Below are positions 1 through 12,900 of a stretch of DNA of 64,000 nucleotides, piece by piece (within the stretch, counting starts at the first letter, position 1; every line of letters begins with the position of its first letter). The notes under the pieces were generated by a model. That model did not search any database, was not told the origin of the DNA, and worked only from the letters and a program-made list of their open reading frames with translations. The DNA comes from Ancylostoma caninum (Eukaryota > Nematoda > Chromadorea > Rhabditida > Ancylostomatidae), in contig JBAJFG010000611.1 in assembly GCA_037903475.1 (NCBI GenBank), positions 1,488,001-1,552,000 on the forward strand. Direction: 5' to 3'. Both the position numbers and the translations under genes were made by a program.

Positions 1-3000
1 TTGTCGGTGGAGGCAGCGTTGATCCGGTGGCTGAATTGTTCTTCTATTAGTTTCGGGATTAGGATAGGCTTGCACCCACCGGGTTTCTTTTCGCAGAATC
101 CACACGGTATTGGACAGTGTATTCTCATCCATCCAGGATTTCGCTCGCACCAACCTCAATGTAAAAGTCAATCCCCAGTTGTGAAGTTTTCAATGAGAGC
201 TGGAGAGATGTTCAGGAACCGTTTACTTTCTAACTGGATAAGGTTACTGTTATTGATGTGTGGGGTATTGCTAGTTAATGATTAACTAATGTTAATGAAT
301 AGATATAAGGCATACATGAAGATGAGAATATATTATGAGCTTTTCGCGTGTTCCCGAATTCACTTTTGCTTAACAGTACATATCCTGCAACTTCTCATTA
401 TACCGGGAAACACCTGCTGTGACTCTGTTCCCATAAACTTTATGTGCTTTGCTTCACTTTCTCCCCTAAGGCCTTGTCAAGTAAGTTTTTGTAAACATAC
501 TTTTTCCTTCACAAACTAGCGCCTATCATCCGAGAAAAAGTTCGCACTTTCAGAATAGCATCGACTACCAATGCTTAGAATGTCTCAGGAATCATTCCGG
601 TAACTCTGGAAAAGTTGCTTTTAACTCCATAAAATCTCAAGGTGTTTTTCAGCCGAGAATTAGGTTGTGGGTGGTTAGTTGTAGTAGATACGATAATCAG
701 CAGGAGATACTATTCAGCACTTAAATTCAAGAGACTATAAAACAACGGTATAATGAATTTTAGGGGACCATGAGGCGAAATCACATCAGAAGACATCTAA
801 GAATTCCTCATGGAGGCTTTGCTAGTTTCTGAATTTCGATCCGTCTTTTTCAGGTGATAGTAAGTTTGAGGGAAAATTCCGAGCCACGGGGACAAAAACT
901 TACAGAGCTAGCGATTGAAGCCAAGAAGCTGCAACAGGGCGAGAAGCAAGACTATTTGGATTCAGAAGGCAAAGTTTGAACTGTACTTTCTTCACGACAT
1001 GAGGGATTTTTTTCACGCTATGTGTCATGCTTAGTCGCTATACATCGGCGGCCAACAGCATTTTTTCTGCTAACTACTTGATCTTCCCCACTTCCCCCTC
1101 TTAGGTATCTATACCCGTCCCCCATTCTAAACATTGCCTCTATAGGAATAAGCGGTAGAAACAAGCTTATATCATTTTTTTTGCTTGCACTGAAATATAA
1201 TAGTTCCTGGGCTACGCAAAGAGGTGGATACTCGCAATTTGGCCTAAAACTTTTTTGAGTGTGGTTCCTGGGAACCGATAAGGAAACAAACGAAGAAATA
1301 TGAGTCAAAAGAAAACATCTGTCAAAAACTTGGTGTTTTACAGTGCTGTTTAGGTTTTTTTTTCTAAAGGATTCCAATGAAGCTATTATTAGAAATAATG
1401 ATGATAATTCGAGAAAAATGTGACGAATATCCTACAATCCTCGTGCACCAGCTGTCATACCTTGCCTTCCAAGCTCATCACAATCTCCCCTTAAATTCTT
1501 GCACTCGGGAGTGATCACAGGTAAAGTCGGCGGAGAAGGATTTACAGTCCTAAAAGAGGTCGGCGAAATGGTTGTCGTCGTAGTCGTCGTCGATGTTGTA
1601 GTCGTCACGGGCTCTGTAGTGGTTTCAGGCTTCTCACCATCTAAATCATCTCAAGGTAAAAGATTAACATGCTCCGCTGGCCCAGAACCGACCAGTTGGA
1701 CAGCCGTATAGCTTGTTGATCTTGTAGATGTCCGTTTTCGAAAAACCGCTCCTTTGTCCGATTTGAGCACCTTTTTGTTTTGGGACCATTGTAGGCTGAC
1801 CATTTCTCGAGAACGCCTAAATCCGTTTTTTTTTCTTAATGAGTCTTTAAAGAATGTTCCTCATGAATTACAAACCTTTCCGCCATAATGCATTATTGAA
1901 GAGTAGTCGTAGGTTGTGCCAAGTGATTGTATCGTTCCCTGTCCATACTTTTCAAATTGACCTGTAGTTTGGTTTCTTGCTTGAACGCGTCCAACATTTT
2001 TCCAACATTTTTTTGTTTCTGATTGAGATTTCTTCTTTTTTAATTTTATTATTTTATTACAGCATTTCCATTGAGTGCGCCACAATACAGCTTTTTATGT
2101 ACTATCGATACTTTTCATGCACCCTGTATATACTCTTACGATATTCCCTTTCCACGAGATCCCTTTTCTGTTAGGTTGGACATTAAGTCCGTGCGGTTTT
2201 TCCGAGCATTCAGGGTATTTTAACGAAGTGGACCAGTTGAACTAAGGTTTTTCTGAAATTTAATGTCTGCAGTACTTCTTCACATCTAGAGCAAACCCTT
2301 GTGAAAATCGTCTCATAACTCTACGAACTCTGCGTACAGGACAAGGTGCATCTTCCAACCCAAAATCGACCTCTCTGAAGCAGACATCCGCTTCTGCGCT
2401 GTTCACTCAACAGTAATGGCTTCCAATTATACGTCTCCAGCAGCTTGAGCTGCATTTGTTCCACTATTGTAGTGGTACAGTTAGACGTGTCGGAGATGTA
2501 GTTCTTGTTAAATTGGAGGGTCACATTTTATGCGACCCAAAATGAGAAGTAGTACGAATTGGGGATATTGTTTATAATATTTGTAAAGAGCAGAGCAAGA
2601 GCTAAAAGATGACCTATAGTGTGCCATCGAACTTAGTTAAAATCTTCGTAAAAAATTGATTTGAAAAAAAAACCGCACCGACGTATTGTCCAACCCAATA
2701 AAACGAAATCCTGGCGAAATACGATCAAAGAAATCTAGAAATTATGCAAGGAATAAAAGTATAGCATCGAAAACTACTGCGTAATCCTGATGGAGTCTTG
2801 TATTTCAGAGTGGAAGGGAAAGGTGTCAGTTTTAGCACTCGCGGTTAGTGGACGCATTCCAAGCTGGAAACGGTTGGCATACCCACATTAGGATGGGTTG
2901 GTTCCCTTCTAGCATGATAAAAATTACGATTACGTTGAGCAAAAAGTTGCTAGCTCAACCCATTCTTACTACATTGGAACAATATAATTTTTAAGGTCGA

Positions 3001-6000
3001 TTACGTATGTACAGTCCATAGCTTCTACTGGTGTACATACCCAGGAGCAGCGCGTGCGCATCGCGGCTTCCGTTGCGGTAGATCAGCATGGTGTCGCTTG
3101 ATGATGCTCGGGTGTCTCAGGACGCTGCGCTCCGGATTTCGACCCAATTGTTCGAAAGTACCCTTCCGGAGTATACATCGATATTGATTATCGCGATCCT
3201 CTGTCTTCCATGTTTTTCTCGTTTATCTCGTACTTTCAGATAAGTGATGAGCATGCTGATCTATGGCAATCAGTACCGCGACGCGTATGTACACGCTGTT
3301 CTTTGCAGATTTCTACCGATCAGATTTATGGAGCATGCGAACAGTATTTCATGTACAAGTTTAGAGAAAAAATTGGTGAGGAGTGTTCGCGTTGAATATG
3401 ATTCAAAAAATATCAAAACGGTGAGGCTTTCTCGATAAAAAATCTTCTGCAGTTTTAACTATCCTGTTGATTCAGAAACTAAATTACATCATCCCTTTGC
3501 ATTGACAAACAACTGATATTTATTGTTGGTTGGGCGCATGACACCTCTATTTTCATATGGGGATCCATGAATCCATGTTGTCGAACTGCCGTCAAATCAA
3601 AGCGAAGAGCCAATTATCAAAATAAATCCACACAGCCAAGAAAGTAAACAGTTTCTCTTCCTTCATTTCTGTTCGTCTTAGTTATATTATGCTAAATATG
3701 TACAGCCAATGATTGGCAGTTTCTCAAAAGTTAAATTAATGAGGTAGCGAAAATGAAAAAGAGCAGTGAATAAAATTGTGAAATTAGGTTAACTTGGTTA
3801 AGATAAGCTAGCAAATCAAGATGAAAAGAAACCTTGCATTCCAGGTTGGATGTTGTTCCAGAGTATCGTGATGTAGTCATCTCTGTCTGTCCTGCTTTGT
3901 TCATGGAAGAATCCCACAGCATGCATCAATTCGTGGATTATGATTCCTTTTTGGATGCATCCTGATCCAAGCGAGAGGGACTGCTTTCCTCCTTAAAACC
4001 GGTATTCACTAATATACTTTATTCTGGACTAATCCCTGTCATGAATCATCTTTGTTGAAGGTATCCAGGCAAACAATGCAACATGTTTCTGGGCCCGGGT
4101 GCATAACTGAGATTATCCATAGTAAAGTTGCCAACGCATCCAATTTCGCCTTTCGTTTGGTAAACATCAATAGATTTCCCATACATAAATTTGTCTATGC
4201 CTGGCTTCTACCAATGGATAATCATACATAGGTATGAGACTACCCATCCTTCAATGACGCATCCGGGTCCCGCTGAGCGGCTTGGCCCTGAGTTTGCTGA
4301 TTTCGTCTTGAACTAGTTGTAGCGTACGTTCTCGAGTAAGACAAGCGGCCTCTCAATAGAAAGGGCCTCCGCATAGTCGCAAACAAAAACAAACGCTCCG
4401 AAAAAAGGCCTGCTGCTGGGCGTAAGCCCTGGGACGCATGTATCCATACAGAATCAATCCATGAACTGCGTAACTCACCAATTTTTCCAACCATGGAGTA
4501 GCATCCTCTGTCAGGGAAGATGTAGACGTAGTTGACGTCATTGTTTGTCTTTGGTACCCACTGGATGCAAGTGTGAGTGGAGTATTCTTGCATTGAAGCG
4601 GCAATCAGAGATCGACTAAATTAGATAGTTTGGTAAGGCTGGATTTTGGCTTCCGGAAACTGTAGTGTTGCTCAGGATAAGAAAGGAAATTTGTGATAAT
4701 TTACAAGCTCAAAATATGACCAGGAAACTCATGCTTTTTATTGAGCATGAGGCCGAATTGCATGACAAGCTTGTTAAATTGATGATTCACCTGTAACTAC
4801 TGTATTGACTACTAATCGTGTAAGGAATACGCCCATTTGGCCACAGTTGATGTCGATTCCTAATGGCATTGTACCAGTTGCCGTTGTTTGGTCCTGCTCC
4901 GCCATTTAGAAACATCTCCACAGTGGATGCATTTAGCTAAAAGATCCATGTCTGAAGCTTAGCTTGTTTTTCAGGACGTATACCCTATAATGACCGAGAA
5001 GCTACTTGAGCCCTCATCGGCCTGGTTTTCGGCCTCAAACCTAGCTATGCGTGGCTGACCTCGAAAACGCAACCAGGCTTTTACGTGCGCGACAAGCCTC
5101 TCTTTGCTCACTTGTGGCCTGAGTCCAAAACATACAATCAATCAGAACAATCGTTTTACGCAAGACTATGGCGAGGGATTTAGTGACCTTGTTTTGGATA
5201 AAAAAAACAACTCTTGAGATAACAGACTTTGCAAGAAGGAAGCCAAGCTCTCTTGCATCAATTCTAATGCTGAATCCTTGAGCACTTCTTGACTACCCGT
5301 TCAAACTATCTACAACATAAATTTGTCACTGAAACAGTTTCAAGAATTGGACTGGACCGTCACTGTAAGTTCCTTGCCACCGAATCAGATAAGGAGAAGA
5401 ATACAGTCTCACCCCAGTTAGGATTACAGCAGTATCTTGGTTTTTGTTACATTTTTTTTGGATTGAGAATAAACTCTACAGGTTGTTTGCAGTGATGTTA
5501 CTTGCACAAAGACAAAAGAAGAAGGAAATAGTAACGGCAAAAATAGTGGTAATAACAGCGGGAGCACATGAAGAATTCCTTATTTTTCTCCAATGCGGAC
5601 CCAGAAGTTGTTGAGAAATTAAGTATTTTGTTTACTTTAACTAAAAATAAAATTTATTCAGTTGCCATTTAGCCATGTACGCGTAGGCACTTTCACGGTG
5701 ATTTGCACCTATTATCGTTGTGATAAAAACTACGATTGTTTAGTTGTATGAGGGAAAATTTGGCGGCAATCGAGAGCATTGAAAAATTATTGCCGTCAGT
5801 ATGCGGCTTTCTTCGAAATCCTTAGCTTTTATGTAGAAAAAATGCTAGGTTACATGAGCATGATATATACTAAAATATTCTTAAAAAAGTTGTTGACGGA
5901 AAATAGATGGATGCTGTAAAAGGGGAAATAGAGGGATGCTGTAATTTCTCTGGAGAAGGCTCATCGATTTTCCTGTCATCCTATTTTAGTATCAAGCTTT

Positions 6001-6703
6001 CCAAATATGTACATAGGCTATTAATAGCGCCATCTTCGAAACTTATCTATGAAATGACTCCGATACCTTGAAAAAAAGAACAAGGATACAAGGATTCCAC
6101 CATAAGTCAGTTTTAACCAAGTGTTTGCCTTGAAATCAATATCTTGAATATTCGAGAAAAATGTTATTTTTAATTCCGTATGTCCATGATTACAACAGCT
6201 AAAGAGTGACGTGATACATGATGAAATCATCTTGCTAAATCTAACGCACAAGCTGGCCTTACGAAGAATACCTCCGAAAAAAAGAGGCTTAGCAGTCATG
6301 GTTAATTACGGAGAGCGATCCTCAAACTTTTTTTCAAAGATAATAACCCTCATCTCTCTAGTAAGAATTAGAACTCGCATTTTCATTGGCGATGTCTCCT
6401 TCAAAGCGGGTCCTTCCATACATAGCGTCTGAATCTCCATTACCATGCTGTATAAACCGTAGATTATCTGCTATTTCTGCTCCTAATTCAAAGTCGCTCG
6501 GAGTCAATACAGTCTCGTACTCAGGAACAGATCGATCGAATTGCTGGAAAGCATATAAACCTTTATTAACTACAAAAAATAGTAGAGGTGATAACAGTTG
6601 TATATTGTCCTACCAAAGTTTCGAAATCGTTCAATTCAAACTTTGACGGTAAAATCGCATACGTAACTGTAACAGAGGCAAACACTCCCAAGCATATCAA
6701 CAT
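1..6703 (-). CDS. nas-15: Astacin zinc metalloprotease with ShK domain (nas-15-like), 3' end beyond window
   Basis: Exons in coding order: 6703-6614, 6543-6379, 4936-4791, 4615-4479, 3991-3833, 1961-1876, 1816-1693, 1649-1461, 154-1 (continues off the left edge). All phases join. Residues 1-17 are a signal peptide. The prodomain carries FEGDI (about 79-83), the Asp switch that keeps astacins latent. The catalytic domain has the zinc motif [12 protein letters not shown] (199-210), the Met-turn SIMHY (254-258) and the usual four Cys. A Thr-rich linker (about 310-330) leads to a six-Cys ShK domain (about 352-386). Known for the family: secreted endopeptidase. The symbol rests on architecture plus the recalled C. 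elegans neighbourhood. The exon ending at 6379 needs a GC donor. The acceptors at 3991, 1649 and 154 end in AAG or GAG. Domain identity is firm; exact orthology is not. Confidence 0.93.
2172..2700 (-). mobile_element. Degenerate, internally deleted mariner element
   Basis: The ends are imperfect inverted repeats: left GGTTGGACATTAAGTCCGTG (2174-2193) and right reading inward as GGTTGGACAATACGTCGGTG (complement of 2679-2698), the typical mariner terminus, with TA at the right end. On the minus strand between them two broken frames still resemble the N-terminal helix-turn-helix part of mariner transposases, for example [11 protein letters not shown] followed, after a frameshift, by [13 protein letters not shown]. 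The catalytic region is missing. It sits in an intron of the astacin gene and is clearly dead. Confidence 0.8.
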
Positions 6704-6704
6704 C

Positions 6705-6712
6705 CTGAAATA
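6705..6712 (-). other. Probable spliced-leader acceptor of the astacin gene
   Basis: On the minus strand TATTTCAG lies one base before the start codon at 6703. No in-frame coding exon is evident upstream, and a signal peptide starts at that ATG, so this reads as a trans-splice (or 5'UTR cis-splice) acceptor with a one-base leader. Confidence 0.55.
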
Positions 6713-7079
6713 GTTGGTTTGCAGTAATTGTAGATGAGTAAATGCGTAGAGGCCCAGTAATCAGAAAATCCGCGTCTGTTATCTCTATAAATATCCAGAA
6801 AAACGGTGACAATGGAGAAGGACGACTGAAGCACGGGAGTACACAAATAGCAACCGGAGCCCAGGGGATCATGTCCGTGAGGAGAGGGAGAGAGTGACCC
6901 TGACTCATTAGTGCAAACACAAAAGGTTTTCTCCAGTGTGACCATGACGTGGGATAGGCTTGGCGATTTTAGTTTTCTTAGGTGTGGTCCTGCTATTGTG
7001 ACACGATTGCTTACACACAGTCATTTTCTTTATTTGAATGACAGGAGTATATTAGTATCATACATGTTTATTTGCTTTG

Positions 7080-7370
7080 CGTAGGCAAAGGGAATGAAAA
7101 GAAGCACAGGAAAGGAAAATAATGAAGAGTGATCGTCATCAAAATCAGCAAAACTGCGAAAAGTAAAGAACAATGGAGGAAGGAGGAAAATGTGTGTGAT
7201 AGAGGGATGAAAAACTTGTAAGTACTAAAAAGAGTAGGACCTAAGTTAAGGGAATCATGAAGCAAAAAACAAACAAAAAAATGAGAAAAGGAGCTGAGAG
7301 GAGATCGAAAACACAAGAAGTAAGGAGAAGAGGAAACCGAAGAGGTATAGCCACAAAAAGTGAAGAGACA
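7080..7370 (+). repeat. Purine-rich (GA) tract
   Basis: The plus strand is dominated by A and G in runs of AAAG, GGAA and GAAG for about 290 bases. The open frame on the other strand is a low-complexity Phe/Ser/Leu string, which is what a pyrimidine-rich strand gives, so I do not call it a gene. Confidence 0.5.
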
Positions 7371-8720
7371 AAAATCTTTAAAAAATAGCTTGAAGCCTGC
7401 CACAAACTCTAGAGTCTCAGTTACTTACAAAATACAAGCCTTTCTGTAGAAAAATGATAGTAATTCTGCTACTGTTTTTATGATAAGCTGATTTATTTAA
7501 GGATCAACTAGAATGAATCTCTTTCGTATTTTGAGAGAAGAAAAACAAAATTACAAATTACTCAACTACGCAGGTTTTCCACATTATTCATGTACTTTCC
7601 ATAGAATCATTAAAGGAGAAAACGACATATGAATCCAGGTCCTATAAATACATCTTTTTGGACAGAAATATACTAGCAAAAATCACTAAAATTAAGGCTC
7701 TTGAAGGGAACTGGCTATGGGCCAATCCACTCCAAAATTCATAGTCAGACGCCGAAAGTTCCAGTGTCCAAAGGTGAACTCTTGGTACTATAGGTGCGTG
7801 GTCTGCTAGAAAATATTTACTTTTGCGCGAGGCTACGCCTATTTTTTTATGAAAAGGAGTATCAAGTTCGCACTCGAAAGATTGAACGAGAACTCTTCAG
7901 AGGGTGCACGATTGACCAGAATGACCGCATCCACATTTGGCAACAGCAATTACTTACTAGTAGTTAGGAAAGTAAAGATATCCGTATGAATATGAAGTTG
8001 CTATGCACTTAATGCTGGGAAGGATTCAAAGATAGCATTAATCATTTGAGGAGACGCTCAGATAGAGACGGTTTTAATGGGACGACAGTTTATAAGGAGG
8101 AGAATAGCCGTCTGGGGGCGTAGCACTCCATGCGGTCAGCCATTCTCCGGTGCGAAAACAAACAAGCAAAAAATGACCGTCGCATCACATATTGGGCTCT
8201 TAAGCTTACGCAGGTCAATTTGCACGTAAATAGAACGCTATCAATCAGGAAGGACAACCTCAATGAGGTGCTCGCTGTGGCGAAATCCAACAACATGTTC
8301 TCTAGCACGAATGCTCGAATCGAATGTGTTCGAATACGGCTATGCAATTCTCATACCCACTGCACATTTGTCCCTATTCTTGAGCGACAACCCAGTCAAC
8401 TAGGAGGCCATGCACCATGCTCAAAGTAGTTACTAAATCTTCAGAAGTAGTCTTTTATACCATACAGATTCTTCAGAGGATTTAATGGCCGCTGATTATC
8501 CAGCGCTTATAGAAGCCATTGGTTCGGCATACTATGTTGGCCAAGCTAGAAAGTTGACTTTTGAATTGAAAGGCAGTCTCTCCGCTCAGAATCGATTTCG
8601 ACATTTTAACACTAGGAGAAACCTCAGACAACACTGGTGACAGTGGTGTACATATTTATTAAAAAAACACCAAAAAGCTTGTTTTTTAACACCTTCTTTT
8701 TAGAAAGTTCGGGGTGCGCT

Positions 8721-8780
8721 ATGCCGCCACTCCGCAACTTCTTGTGGCTGCTGTCGCAAGGAGTTGCCGAGTTGCGGCAT
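8721..8780. repeat. Imperfect inverted repeat, 24 bp arms
   Basis: Arms 8721-8744 and 8757-8780 are reverse complements with three mismatches around a 12-base loop. Both begin or end with ATGCCGC/GCGGCAT. It is GC-rich compared with its surroundings. Confidence 0.6.
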
Positions 8781-9756
8781 GAAGTCCTACGCTTTCAGCT
8801 CAGCTTCCGTAGCTTTCGTATAGGGTAAAGTACGAAACGTAAGTTGAGCCATTTTTCCAATTGTTTTCTATTTTTTAGTAATTTGGTAAATTTTTGATTT
8901 ATTTATTGATGATAACACACTTTCAACTATTCAAAAAGAGGGATTTTAAACATATTTTCAAGACAGTTTCGTAGGGAAATACTTATACCAATGTGATCAG
9001 CGCCGCCTGAAGATTTCTGTGATCTTGAACTTTCAGAACTGAATCCGAGCTGAGGTACTGCCTTCAAGTATCGAAAAAAAGTATGGGTGGAGAATGACAC
9101 TGGCAGCAAAGTTGGGGCCATATTTTTAGAATGTCCTCTTGGTCGCGGAAAGTTGGTAACGCATGGAAAGAATGTAAAAGGGATACACAGATTACTAACA
9201 ACAAATATTGTACTTGTCTACCCTTATTTGAAATATCCGCGTATCCGCGTCTCGGATAGAAATGTTAATCGTTCGCTAGACTATTACCTGTAGGGTCGAT
9301 TAGTGAGCCATGACGCTCCAACACGCTTCGTCCCGCTGTTTTCCATGAAATACAGCAAGTAAAATGAAACGTTCGTCAGTTGGTGGAGTGAGTCTTGAAG
9401 AAGGAGAAAATCTGGTGTATTAAAGTCCTGAATATGTAATATCTCCTTTCCATGTATTTCTCTTCTTTCTCGGGCACATTCCATTCATACCTTATTAACT
9501 GAATTATGCAGTATATTCGGCATGTTCTGAGAGAAAACATCTGGATTGTAAAGTGGTCTTGTGGAAGACTGTAACGCGAATGTTTCTCCTGCGCATTTGC
9601 GAAATCCCGAAAGATCCCGAAAATCTCGGATGAGGATGATAAAGGGGTTCTGCGTGCGTAATGCTCACCTTCTTCAGTAAAATTTAAAAAAAACTGTCAA
9701 ATGCACAGAGGCAAATTTTCAGATGTCAGAACTGACTACGAGAATGGATGAAATCG

Positions 9757-9807
9757 TTTATTTGTGAGGCATTTTGTGATTCACAGAGATTCTTGCAAAT
9801 ATTTATT
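9757..9807 (-). terminator. Candidate polyadenylation signals of the transferase gene
   Basis: AATAAA occurs on the minus strand at 9807-9802 and 9762-9757, roughly 180 and 225 bases beyond the stop codon at 9985. Position and orientation fit, but no transcript evidence is available. Confidence 0.45.
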
Positions 9808-9984
9808 AATGCACTGTTAAATATTGGATTTAGAACCTCGTAATCATACCAATCTTAAATATAAAAAAACAACCCAAATAATCTAAACATCAGTCATAAT
9901 GTAGGTAATATCACAAAGTAGCGGCAAGCAAACTGAACACTTTGAATTTTAAATAAGGCAAGAAAACGAAAGCTTTGGAGCTAA

Positions 9985-12900
9985 TCAGAATGTCTTTCTT
10001 GGCTTCTTGATGAACTCTTCATAAGCATCGAGACCGTCATTCGGAAGAGGATTTAAAACCACGGCGTGTTCCAGCAAACTTTCAAACGATATCTGAACGA
10101 ATAGGGAATAGAAAAATAGTTTGGGGAATAAAATCCAGAAATTAAGAATTGCAGGAGGTCACCTTAGAGAAGAACATCTTCGCATCAGGATCTTTTCTGA
10201 ATATGCATCCTCGTGGTGGAACTTTCTAAAAAGAACAGATTCGTGGTCACTGGTGCCTCTACCCTGAATTTCAGGCATACACATAAAATCTTGTACTCTG
10301 TCTTTTTTCTTCTCTTTCTTTTGCCCTGTTTAATCTTCCGAGCTTTTTTTAGCATTCACGGAATCCACACCAGATCAGGCAACTTTCCCACTGTACTTGT
10401 CCACAACTCGCCATTTAACCTGTCAGGATTTGCTAGCTTCTTTTATGGCTAACAGCCTTCCATTTGCGCATTGTTGTTGCCAGTCTCAGGTGTGCGATTA
10501 GTTGTTAGCTAACCGTGGTTGCTGATTTGTTTGCCCGTTAGAAGCTCAGCCTCGCACGCACGCACCTATCAAAAACGTGTGTTCAAAGAAAACAAGCCTC
10601 TCTCGTCCCGAGGCGATTACCTCCTTAATAGCGGGAGGATCCGACAGCGATGCGTACAAAAAAATTCAACGTGCCAACAATATAAATACATTCTAACCAC
10701 TATCATGACGAACAACGTGAATTTTCCGAAAACAGTTCGTTAATGTTGAATGTTGTCAAAAAACGGCGCTTACTCAAAACCTTAGACGAGAAGTAAGACC
10801 TCATCTCAGAATAATTTGTGGTGCAGATTACTTTTGTTGCTTCACGGTAAGCTGACAGGAGCAACGCCTGGTAATATCTTTGAGATGACCTAGGGTAAAC
10901 GTGTTGACGCCCTTGTTGACGGTGAGCAGATTTGTGTGGTGATAACGCGTTTACCATGGGTAATCTCAATGATGCATGCAGCACCAATGTGAAGTATTGG
11001 ACGCGTGGGACTATAATCGGGGTAAGGACATGTTTAAATCAATTATTGCATAAGAACATCCTGTCAATGATGGAATGAATGAATGGATGACAATGTTCGG
11101 ACAAATGGACCGACAATAATTGCTGAATTGGACAGCAATCAATGAAGGCAAAAAGAGACGTGCAAAATGCATGTCCGTAGATTACAACTAGTCGAAAAGT
11201 TGCAGAAATGAATGAACTTCAATGAAGAAGTGTTTTATTCTCTAAATGAGAATATTCCACAAAATCTGAGGAGGACAGAAATAAAGTATGTAGATAAAAA
11301 AGTGTGCAGTAGCTTCTATTTCAACGGCATGTCTCTCATATTAGCCAAAATGGTTTGTGAGGTACCTGAACACTGGAAAACTATCAGAAAAAAAGAACGC
11401 ATCCGAACTTCAGAGTGGCTTTAGATCTGTGCTTTCACGTTCATTCGGTCTTGGTCAATTACTTTTTCGCATGAGGCCATTCCTCCAGTCTTTCTACCAC
11501 CAGGTTTTTCTACCTTTCTTCCAAAAAAATAAAAAGAGGGTAAGTGAACCAAATCTTGTTGCACTCTTTTTTTTTACAAATCAACTGCACCATTCATATT
11601 CTTATTTCCATTTTTATTCGCAACTCACGAAAACGTAAAAGCTGAGAGCAATCATTTAGAAGCTTGCGGGCTTCGCTAGCCTACCAGGCATCCGAGTCTT
11701 CGTTGCTTATCCTTGTTTACTGCCCAAAACAAAAGATGATGGCTGGTCAGGCGTTTCGTTTAGCCAGGAAAAAATTAATTACAGGACCTCTCAAGTCTTT
11801 ACTTCAGGAATCTGTGGGGAAGTGTGATGTTATAACATTTTTTTAATTGTAGCACTCCAAAGTTTTCGCAAGAACGGAAGTTAAGGATCCGGGACATTCC
11901 TGGTTTCTGGTTCAAGGAAAACTTCCTATATGAAGTAACATACGTAATTATAGCTTCTGTAATTGATCTTCCTCCCGAAAATGTGACAAAATCCTCAATT
12001 GAAGGAGGGAGTTTACTTCAACTGTTGAGTAAATACTAATAACATACACTGAGTTGAACTGGACACGATTGCTCGCTCACTAGTTCTGTTCGTCTTTCAA
12101 GTAAACGGGTTCAGTAGAACGATTGTCCATCGACCACCCGGGAATGACTCAAAACAGCTCCTTGGAAAAACCGGAGCTAGACCAAACAAAACCGTTAGGT
12201 TATTCGCTGTTTTTCAGCGTTTGTTATTCCGGAAAAACGGAACCGAAAGATGGCAGTAGGGATCCCCAGCAGCTAAATTGCAAAAAACACATCACATAAG
12301 TGTGGAACAGAACTAAAACCTTTCACTGCCTTTCATTTTCTGGATGACTTGAAGCAAGCGCGACAAGATGGCCCAGTAATTTTTGCTAGGGGCCAAAAAG
12401 TGGTCTTTTTGTCTTTGTGACTTTGCCTTGCTCTTCCGCGGATGCAGGTTTTTTCTTCAGTAGAGTGGATGCCCCTCTAGAGAAACGTGCTTCTTGTTCA
12501 CACTAGCTTTGTCTAGTAGTCAAGATTTGTTCAAGAAAGTTCATGCTCCTTAAGACATGGACCAAGTCCATCACTTTAATTTCTCGACTGAAAAGGCGTA
12601 CTAACCCAGCGGGCCTATTCCACGCTTCATTTAATGTTATTTGGTAATGGCCCTTACCCGGAAATCAATTGAAAGGAGTAGAAGGAGCAGTTGAGAAAGA
12701 AGAACTAACCTCTTTACAGACTGCTGCAGCATGGTTTCCGTCAGCGAACGTCTCTTCGAAGATCCACTGATCTTGCAATTTGCCGTCTAATAATACTGTT
12801 GTTGATGTTACAAAACACCCTGAAACATGCAATTATGCTGCATTTTTGAAGCTTAATACTCGAGTTCTGGTGTCAAGCTAAAGCACTAGCACCAGCAAAC

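Larger units (their letters stand above)
6713..9756. other. Gene-poor stretch between astacin and transferase genes
   Basis: I see no supported exon here. It contains a purine-rich plus-strand tract (about 7080-7370), a 24 bp-arm imperfect inverted repeat (8721-8780) and otherwise AT-rich unique-looking sequence. The part next to 6713 should hold the astacin promoter, and the far end the 3' region of the transferase gene. Confidence 0.6.

Noticed and set aside
854..979. Plus-strand segment after TTTTTCAG that reads as 41 hydrophilic residues and a stop, like a last exon
   Set aside because: It lies inside an intron of the minus-strand astacin gene, no upstream partner exon was found in the window, and there is no recognisable domain. 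A nested gene reaching in from the left cannot be excluded.
7068..7403. 111-codon Phe/Ser/Leu-rich frame on the minus strand
   Set aside because: By-product of a purine-rich tract on the plus strand.
8130..8429. 99-codon open frame on the plus strand, mildly polar composition
   Set aside because: No recognisable family and no supporting splice or leader signals.
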